The position numbers and the translations under genes were made by a program. From Roseihalotalea indica (lineage in GTDB: Bacteria; Bacteroidota; Bacteroidia; Cytophagales; Cyclobacteriaceae): a stretch of 64,000 nt of DNA. Numbering within the stretch: position 1 is the stretch's first letter; the number at the start of each line of letters is the position of its first letter. Under the pieces are notes generated by a model. The model was not told where the DNA came from and did not search any database. It was given only the letters and a program-made list of their open reading frames with translations. This document shows positions 58,907 to 64,000 of the stretch, piece after piece. The stretch spans positions 310,001 to 374,000 of the forward strand of contig NZ_JAINFL010000004.1 in NCBI RefSeq assembly GCF_022458895.1, in the 5' to 3' direction.

Positions 58907-60688
58907 ATGCCTACGGCCCTACCCCTCTCATTAAAATCAGTCTTCTTACTGTTCACCTACCTCTTCTTTCAGATAATATTCTGCTCTGAAAGTATAGCTC
59001 AAACCCCGATCCCAACTGCTGAATCTGTTTCCATTCACGTAGACTTCACGCAGACCAAGGGTACCATGAACCCTATCTGGGCGTGGTGGGGACACGATGA
59101 GCCGAACTACACCTATATGAAAGACGGAAAGAAACTTCTTACTGAGTTATCCAAGCTGAGTCCGGTTCCGGTGAACATGCGCGTACATAGTTTGCTGGTG
59201 ACTGATGAAGGGCCACGCGCTGCCCTGAAGTGGGGCTCTTCCAATGCTTACACCGAAGATGAACAAGGTAACCCCATTTATGACTGGACCATTACCGACA
59301 GTATTTTTGATACCTACATAGAACGAGGCATGAAACCTCTGGCCCAGATTGGCTTCATGCCCAAAGCTCTGTCTACTCACCCTGAGCCTTACCGCCACCA
59401 CTGGAAACCCGGTGCTGACTACGACGACATTTATACCGGTTGGGCATACCCTCCCAAGGATTATGAGAAATGGGCGGAGCTGGTCTACCAATGGGTAACC
59501 CACTGTGTTGACCGGTATGGAAAGGAGGAAGTGGAAAGCTGGTATTGGGAATTGTGGAACGAACCTAACATTGGTTACTGGCGCGGCACCACCGAAGAAT
59601 ACATTAAACTATATGACTATACCGCCGATGCCGTTAAACGAGCTCTTCCCACGGCAAAAATGGGTGGCCCGGAAACTACCGGACCCGGTTGGGATGAGGC
59701 TGCGGACTTTCTGACTACTTTTCTGGATCATATTCTTGAAGGAAAAAACCATGTGACTGGAGAAACCGGTGCCCCACTGGATTTTATTACGTTCCACGCC
59801 AAGGGAAGCCCCAAGGTGGTAGATAGTATGGTTCAGATGAACATGGGCCAACAACTACGCGACATTGATAAAGGATTTGAGATAGTGGCTTCGTACGATA
59901 AACTTAAAGACTTGGCTATCATTATCGGTGAATCTGACCCGGAAGGATGTGCTGCCTGTTCGGAAGCTGATTATCCGCACAATGCGTATCGGAATGGCAC
60001 CATGTATTCCAGCTACACCGCCGCCTCATTTGCTCGCAAATACGAGCTGGCCGATCATTACGGAGTTAATTTATTGGGAGCTGTCACCTGGGGATTTGAA
60101 TTTGAAGATCAGCCCTGGTTTGCCGGATTCCGGGACATGGCGACCAACGGAGTGGATAAACCAGTACTAAACGTATTCCGCATGTTTGGGATGATGCCCG
60201 GCGAACGGGTTGAGGTAAGCGGAGATCCGGCGGAAAGTGCTAACCAAAGTACGACGGCTAGTGCATCATCCAACCTGGCTTACGATTTTATGGAGGTAAG
60301 GGATGAAAGTGTTCGCGGTGAACAACCGGATATCAATGCCCTGGCGACTATTGATGAGCGTACCGCCACCATTATGGTCTGGAACTATCACGACAATAAT
60401 GAGGAAGCACCTGCCTCACCCGTAGAAGTTACGCTAAAGGGCATCCCGGTCGGCCAGGCTTTGCTGCACCATTACCGTATTGACGATCAGCACAGTAACT
60501 CCTACGAAGTCTGGAAAGCCATGGGGTCGCCTCAGAACCCTACATCGGAACAGATTAATGCACTGGAACAGGCGGGACAGTTGCAGCTTCTTACCTCACC
60601 GGAATGGGTACAGATTCAGGATGGTAATGCGGTGGTCACCATGCTATTGCCTCGGCAGGGAGTGAGCCTGTTGAAACTGACTTGGTAA
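58907..60688 (+). CDS. GH39-type glycosidase (beta-xylosidase/iduronidase family)
   Basis: A 593-residue exported glycoside hydrolase. A signal peptide ends SESIAQ. The catalytic barrel opens with GTMNPIWAWWGHDEPNYTY, has the acid/base Glu near 216 in YWELWNEPNIGYWRGT, ETTGPGWDEAADFL, and a nucleophile Glu near 342 in IIIGESDPEGCAAC, followed by TWGFEFEDQPWFAG. A C-terminal beta-sandwich (ATIMVWNYHDNNEEAP...RQGVSLLKL) completes the GH39 layout. GH39 enzymes include beta-xylosidases and alpha-L-iduronidases, and some act in marine sulfated-glycan loci. Placement between susD and a sulfatase gene supports action on a sulfated xylose- or uronate-containing oligosaccharide. Family likely, exact bond uncertain. 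Confidence 0.86.
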   Translation: MPTALPLSLKSVFLLFTYLFFQIIFCSESIAQTPIPTAESVSIHVDFTQTKGTMNPIWAWWGHDEPNYTYMKDGKKLLTELSKLSPVPVNMRVHSLLVTDEGPRAALKWGSSNAYTEDEQGNPIYDWTITDSIFDTYIERGMKPLAQIGFMPKALSTHPEPYRHHWKPGADYDDIYTGWAYPPKDYEKWAELVYQWVTHCVDRYGKEEVESWYWELWNEPNIGYWRGTTEEYIKLYDYTADAVKRALPTAKMGGPETTGPGWDEAADFLTTFLDHILEGKNHVTGETGAPLDFITFHAKGSPKVVDSMVQMNMGQQLRDIDKGFEIVASYDKLKDLAIIIGESDPEGCAACSEADYPHNAYRNGTMYSSYTAASFARKYELADHYGVNLLGAVTWGFEFEDQPWFAGFRDMATNGVDKPVLNVFRMFGMMPGERVEVSGDPAESANQSTTASASSNLAYDFMEVRDESVRGEQPDINALATIDERTATIMVWNYHDNNEEAPASPVEVTLKGIPVGQALLHHYRIDDQHSNSYEVWKAMGSPQNPTSEQINALEQAGQLQLLTSPEWVQIQDGNAVVTMLLPRQGVSLLKLTW

Positions 60689-60690
60689 TA

Positions 60691-60730
60691 GGCCATCAGA
60701 AAATTGCTCTTGGCTACTTTCTGGTTGGCC
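60691..60730. terminator. Imperfect stem-loop between convergent GH39 and sulfatase genes
   Basis: GGCCA-T-CAGAAA (60691-60703, with one extra A) pairs with TTTCTG-GT-TGGCC (60718-60730). The right arm overlaps the last codons of the sulfatase gene. There is no clear U-run on either strand, so terminator function is possible rather than sure. Confidence 0.4.
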
Positions 60731-62243
60731 CTGCTTTAATTTCCTGCCATAGGCTATCAAGTTCCGCCAGCCGTTCAGGATTCACCTCGGCAACGTTGTT
60801 GGTTTCCTGAACGTCTTCGGCCAGATGATAAAGCTGAGGAGATGTGCTCATACCCGTTTCAATATTTTTGTTGGCGAGCCAGTCCGGTGCTTTGGTGGCC
60901 GAGGTAATATATTTCCAACCATCTTTCCGAACCGTAAATGCAAAGGCTTCTTCCACCAGATAGGGTCTTTCTTCTCTAGCATTTCCTCTCCAGGTATCCC
61001 ACATAGCAAAGCTATCCGGAGCTTCTTTTTCATCCAGTGCATAGCCCAGCAGTTCGGCAAACGAATGATACAAATCTACCTGACTCAGCAACCGGTCACT
61101 TTGCTCTCCGGCAGGAATCTCACCGGGCCAGCGAATGATGGTGGGAACTCTCGTACCAGCCTCAAACGCGCTGTATTTGCCGCCCTTAAATTGCCCTGAA
61201 GGCCGATGATCACCCAATAGTTCCACGGCCTGATCATCATAGCCATCGTCCAGCACTGGCCCATTGTCGGAAGTAAAAATCAGAATGGTATTCTCGGCCA
61301 GACCTTTTTCTGCCAGTATTTTCATCACTTCCCCCACACACCAGTCCATTTGAGCAATGGCGTCACCTCGCGGCCCCATGGTTGACTTTCCGACAAAGCG
61401 CTCATTCGGCACCCGGGGTACATGAATATCGTGCAAAGCGAAGTACAGGAAAAAGGGTTGTTCAGTATTCTGACTGATAAAGTCTTTCACTTTTACGGTC
61501 AGCACATCGGCAAACTCTTCGTCTTTCCAGAGAGCCGCCTCGCCTCCTTTCATATAACCAATCCGACTGATACCATTTACAATCGTCTGACTGTGCTGTG
61601 TATCCGCTTTCATCTTCAGCAAGTCCGGACGCTCCAATCCGGTGGGCCGGTCACTAATATTTTCTTTATAACTGATGGTGATCGGATCATCCGGATCAAG
61701 ATTGACTACTTCCTGATTTTCTACGTAGACGGTGGGCACCCGGTCTCCGGTAGCGGGTAACAGAAAACTGTAGTCAAATCCTATCTCGGCCGGTCCTGGG
61801 GTAATTTTCTCATTCCAGTTTACTTCACCCCGTCCAAGCCCTAGATGCCACTTACCAATAACAGCGGTCTGATACCCGTTTTTCTGAAGCATTTTGGGTA
61901 ATGTTCCGATTACAGGATCAATCAGCAAAGGAGCATCTCCCGGGAGTATCGCAGCATTGTTACGAAACGCATAACTCCCCGTCAGCAAAGAATACCGGGA
62001 AGGAGTGCAGGTAGCAGCGGAGCAATGCGCATCCGTAAACAATAACCCTTCCGCCGCCAACTGATCAATATTAGGGGTTTCTACGCCTTTGGCTCCGTAC
62101 ACGCCAACATCCCCGTATCCGGCATCATCCGCATAAATGATAATGATATTGGGCTTAGTAGTTACCACTTCCTTTTCTGTTTCCTGGGATTGACATGCAG
62201 CCAGACCGAAAAGAAGAAGTATAAGTTTGAAACGAACTTTCAT
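60714..62243 (-). CDS. S1-type arylsulfatase lipoprotein (second copy)
   Basis: A 509-residue type I sulfatase with lipobox LFGLAAC (Cys17). Active-site features match the first copy: NIIIIYADDAGYGDVGVYG (Asp39/40), formylglycine site CTPSRYSLLTG at Cys79, VIGKWHLGLG, HDIHVPRVPNERF, LIFTSDNGPVLDDGYDDQAVELLGDHRPSGQFKGG-like sequence, and an end LYHLAEDVQETNNVAEVNPE. The two proteins are clear paralogues and probably remove sulfate from different positions or residues of the same glycan. It is convergent with the GH39 gene and is not part of the susCD transcript. Confidence 0.94.
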   Translation of the reverse strand: MKVRFKLILLLFGLAACQSQETEKEVVTTKPNIIIIYADDAGYGDVGVYGAKGVETPNIDQLAAEGLLFTDAHCSAATCTPSRYSLLTGSYAFRNNAAILPGDAPLLIDPVIGTLPKMLQKNGYQTAVIGKWHLGLGRGEVNWNEKITPGPAEIGFDYSFLLPATGDRVPTVYVENQEVVNLDPDDPITISYKENISDRPTGLERPDLLKMKADTQHSQTIVNGISRIGYMKGGEAALWKDEEFADVLTVKVKDFISQNTEQPFFLYFALHDIHVPRVPNERFVGKSTMGPRGDAIAQMDWCVGEVMKILAEKGLAENTILIFTSDNGPVLDDGYDDQAVELLGDHRPSGQFKGGKYSAFEAGTRVPTIIRWPGEIPAGEQSDRLLSQVDLYHSFAELLGYALDEKEAPDSFAMWDTWRGNAREERPYLVEEAFAFTVRKDGWKYITSATKAPDWLANKNIETGMSTSPQLYHLAEDVQETNNVAEVNPERLAELDSLWQEIKAGPTRK

Positions 62244-62469
62244 TGATTTACAGGTTGCTGATTGTTGAATTGTTGATTGCTAAATTGCTCATTGCTGATG
62301 CTTGTGAAGTATTCGTATATTCAGGTACTTCATTACTGCTTACCGCTTCACCATGCCCACTCTCTCAACTCAGTCCATCGATCTCCATTTAACCCTATGC
62401 ACCAACCTCCCAGCTCCCAGCCCTATCGGTCTCCGTTTTACATTCACTCATTCAATCTCACACTCACTT
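62244..62469. other. Intergenic stretch with imperfect TTG/ATTG repeats and a C-rich tract
   Basis: From about 62250 to 62300 the forward strand repeats variations of TTGCTGATTGTTGA and TTGATTGCTAAATTGCTCA. From about 62340 to 62460 it becomes pyrimidine-rich (CCCAGCTCCCAGCCC). Nothing coding is supported. The region carries the promoter of the reverse-strand sulfatase and the 3' end of the DUF885 gene. Confidence 0.45.
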
Positions 62470-64000
62470 CTATTTTTTAGCAGGCCATAGCTTCTGTATA
62501 TCATCATTCACTCCCAGATATTCATACTGCTGTAAGGCAATCGGAACGTTGCCGTTTACTATCATGAAATCATGGAAATTCCGTAAGTTAAATTCATCTC
62601 TTTGCCGGATTTTAGCATCGGCCAGGAACTTCATGATCTGAATCTTGCCAATCTGGTAGGAAATGGCTTGTCCGGGAGTCAGGCTGAAAAAACCCGCTTC
62701 CTGGACGGCAGTTTCTCTGTCCATCGGCACAATGGTTTCCAAATAGTTAGCCGCTTCGGGAATATCGTAATTGCCAATAGCCAGGTTTACATCCACATCC
62801 ACCCTCAAGGCTCGCAGCCTCATAAAACTGTACATGATCTCCCGCGTACGAGGTCGGTCGTCCAGCAAGCCAAACTGCAAGAGCATCTCTTCCACATAAA
62901 ACCCAATGCCTTCAATCGGCCCGGAATCGAAGAAGCGGCGACGGATAGGGTTCGGGTTTTTCCAGGAACGTACCAACTGGAAATAATGTCCTGGAACTCC
63001 TTCGTGAATGATGATCGGACGAGGGTCCTGAGCAATGGCCCGGTAGAAATACGGCAGGTCCCAGGAAGGATCACGGATGTAGCTCACTCCATCCACATCC
63101 AACCGGGATTCCGAGGTCAGATCATCGGTAACGCCCAGGTGCGATAATGGTGCCAAATGGGCAGGGAGTTCCTGATTGATATAATGATGCACGTCATCCG
63201 GCACGCTCATGATATTCTTGGCTTCCAGAAAATCCCGGATGTTCTGTTCTTCTTCCCGTTCCTTATCAATCTGTGCCTGGGCATTCTCAAACAGTTCGGA
63301 AGCAGGTTCATCCGCATTGCGAAGTTGCTCAAATACATCAAAGGCAACCGAACGGCTCCATTCCATTCCGCCCATCGTCAGCAATTCTTCCGGGGTATAG
63401 GGCATCAACGCAATATTCTTCAGAAAATAAAGATAGTTTTCTCGCCCTACATCAAAGGATTTTGCCATGTCAGGCATTTGCTCGTTCAGCCACTTAGCAT
63501 ATGATACCAACGCATCCGACGCTCCGTTCGTCGCCTTTTTCAGCCGTTGATGATATTTCTTTGCGATAATTTTCTGCAATTCCGATTGCACCTCGGTTAA
63601 CTTCTGATCAATCCCTTCCAGATTATTCAGGGCGATGACCGCTCCACCGGCAAAGGGTTCGGTAAGGTTGGTTTGGGCATGCTCCACGGTGGCCGGAATG
63701 GCAGTCATCCGGGTGATAATTTCCTCGGCCCATTCATCGGTCATTTCGGTATGCCACACCAGCAGTTCAAAGAGTGGTCCCAGGGTTTGGTGCACATAAA
63801 AATCAGGATTTCGGTTGGGAAGCTGCAACACATTCAGTTCCCAGTTGACCCGCTCTACTGCCGAGTGCAGCAGCAGGAAATCCACGCTATCCGAACGGCT
63901 CCAAGCGTGCTGATCAATAGCATTTAGTTCCTGACGAAAGCGCTGGTAGTCCTGCCGATACTGTTGCAAAGCTTCAGGGGAATAGTCGGGAGTCCAGCCC
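62470..64000 (-). CDS. DUF885 family protein, N-terminus cut by window edge
   Basis: The frame continues without a stop past the window end (last visible residues upstream are GWTPDYSPEALQQYRQ), so the start lies outside. About 510 residues are visible. The family hallmark is IIHEGVPGHYFQLVRSW (H-E-G-x-P-G-H), a zinc-peptidase-like motif, with downstream EGIGFYVEEMLLQFGLLDD and ETAVQEAGFFSLTPGQAISYQIGKIQIMKFL, all typical of DUF885. These proteins are often exported and are thought to be metallopeptidases, but few have been assayed. It is transcribed toward the second sulfatase gene. Confidence 0.9.
   Translation of the reverse strand, partial: GWTPDYSPEALQQYRQDYQRFRQELNAIDQHAWSRSDSVDFLLLHSAVERVNWELNVLQLPNRNPDFYVHQTLGPLFELLVWHTEMTDEWAEEIITRMTAIPATVEHAQTNLTEPFAGGAVIALNNLEGIDQKLTEVQSELQKIIAKKYHQRLKKATNGASDALVSYAKWLNEQMPDMAKSFDVGRENYLYFLKNIALMPYTPEELLTMGGMEWSRSVAFDVFEQLRNADEPASELFENAQAQIDKEREEEQNIRDFLEAKNIMSVPDDVHHYINQELPAHLAPLSHLGVTDDLTSESRLDVDGVSYIRDPSWDLPYFYRAIAQDPRPIIIHEGVPGHYFQLVRSWKNPNPIRRRFFDSGPIEGIGFYVEEMLLQFGLLDDRPRTREIMYSFMRLRALRVDVDVNLAIGNYDIPEAANYLETIVPMDRETAVQEAGFFSLTPGQAISYQIGKIQIMKFLADAKIRQRDEFNLRNFHDFMIVNGNVPIALQQYEYLGVNDDIQKLWPAKK

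Noticed and set aside
62251..62300. TTG/ATTG-rich imperfect repeat as a possible CRISPR or tandem array
   Set aside because: Units are short, irregular and without spacers; looks like low-complexity intergenic DNA.
62602..63147. 181-residue forward frame
   Set aside because: It is antisense to the clear DUF885 gene and has no recognisable start context or protein-like motif.
1..64000. Search for tRNA, rRNA, CRISPR, integrase, transposase, toxin-antitoxin or restriction genes
   Set aside because: No T-loop-like GTTCGA context, repeat-spacer array or recognisable mobile or defence gene was found by reading.

Overview
The window reads as a chromosomal segment of a heterotrophic, probably marine or surface-associated member of the Bacteroidota (Cytophagales-like). 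The signs are two SusC/SusD pairs, a FecI/FecR-type sigma/anti-sigma pair, many lipoproteins with a Cys after a short signal peptide, Tat-exported Gfo/Idh/MocA oxidoreductase, MORN and FG-GAP proteins, and several promoters with the phylum's TAnnTTTG -7 box. No rRNA, tRNA, CRISPR, integrase or transposase was seen, so this looks like ordinary chromosome with accessory loci rather than an island.

Layout. 1-8.7 kb: housekeeping and hypothetical genes (truncated DUF349 protein, YqgE/AlgH, TM2 protein, oxidoreductase, DUF445 protein, an AddA/RecB-like helicase whose nuclease end looks degenerate). 8.8-16.5 kb: a reverse-strand glycan-type uptake locus (ECF sigma, SusC, SusD, terminator, FG-GAP/ASPIC lipoprotein). 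17-22.8 kb: an unknown lipoprotein, a beta-barrel plus S41 peptidase pair, two tiny membrane peptides and a GH10 xylanase. 23-31.8 kb: a vitamin B12 acquisition region with two cobalamin riboswitches. The first leads btuF-btuC-btuD; the second leads a BtuB-like receptor, a BtuG-like surface beta-propeller, a DUF6580 membrane protein, a second signal-less BtuF-like protein and a DUF5522 mini-protein. 31.8-36.2 kb: MORN protein, 5'-nucleotidase and a large hybrid histidine kinase.

36.4-39.3 kb holds the most striking locus. A 404-residue polytopic protein carries, in order and with exact spacing, the copper-ligand motifs of PmoC/AmoC (particulate methane/ammonia monooxygenase), and its second half resembles PmoA. 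It is followed by a 553-residue protein with PmoB-like architecture (signal peptide whose cleavage would expose an N-terminal His, extracytoplasmic domain, two membrane helices, extracytoplasmic C-terminal part). The order (C-A)-B matches the canonical operon, with C and A apparently fused. This is inferred from motifs read by eye and needs a profile search.

39.4-50 kb: thioredoxin-like DUF255 protein, small unknown proteins, a three-gene envelope/sugar operon (metallophosphoesterase, glycosyltransferase, GH1 glucosidase), a lipid kinase, a gamma-glutamylcyclotransferase-like protein, a coiled-coil protein and a MATE transporter. 50.3-62.2 kb: a polysaccharide utilisation locus with two paralogous sulfatases, FecI/FecR, an STN-domain SusC, SusD and a GH39 glycosidase, suggesting a sulfated, xylose- or uronate-containing glycan. 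The window ends inside a DUF885 gene.
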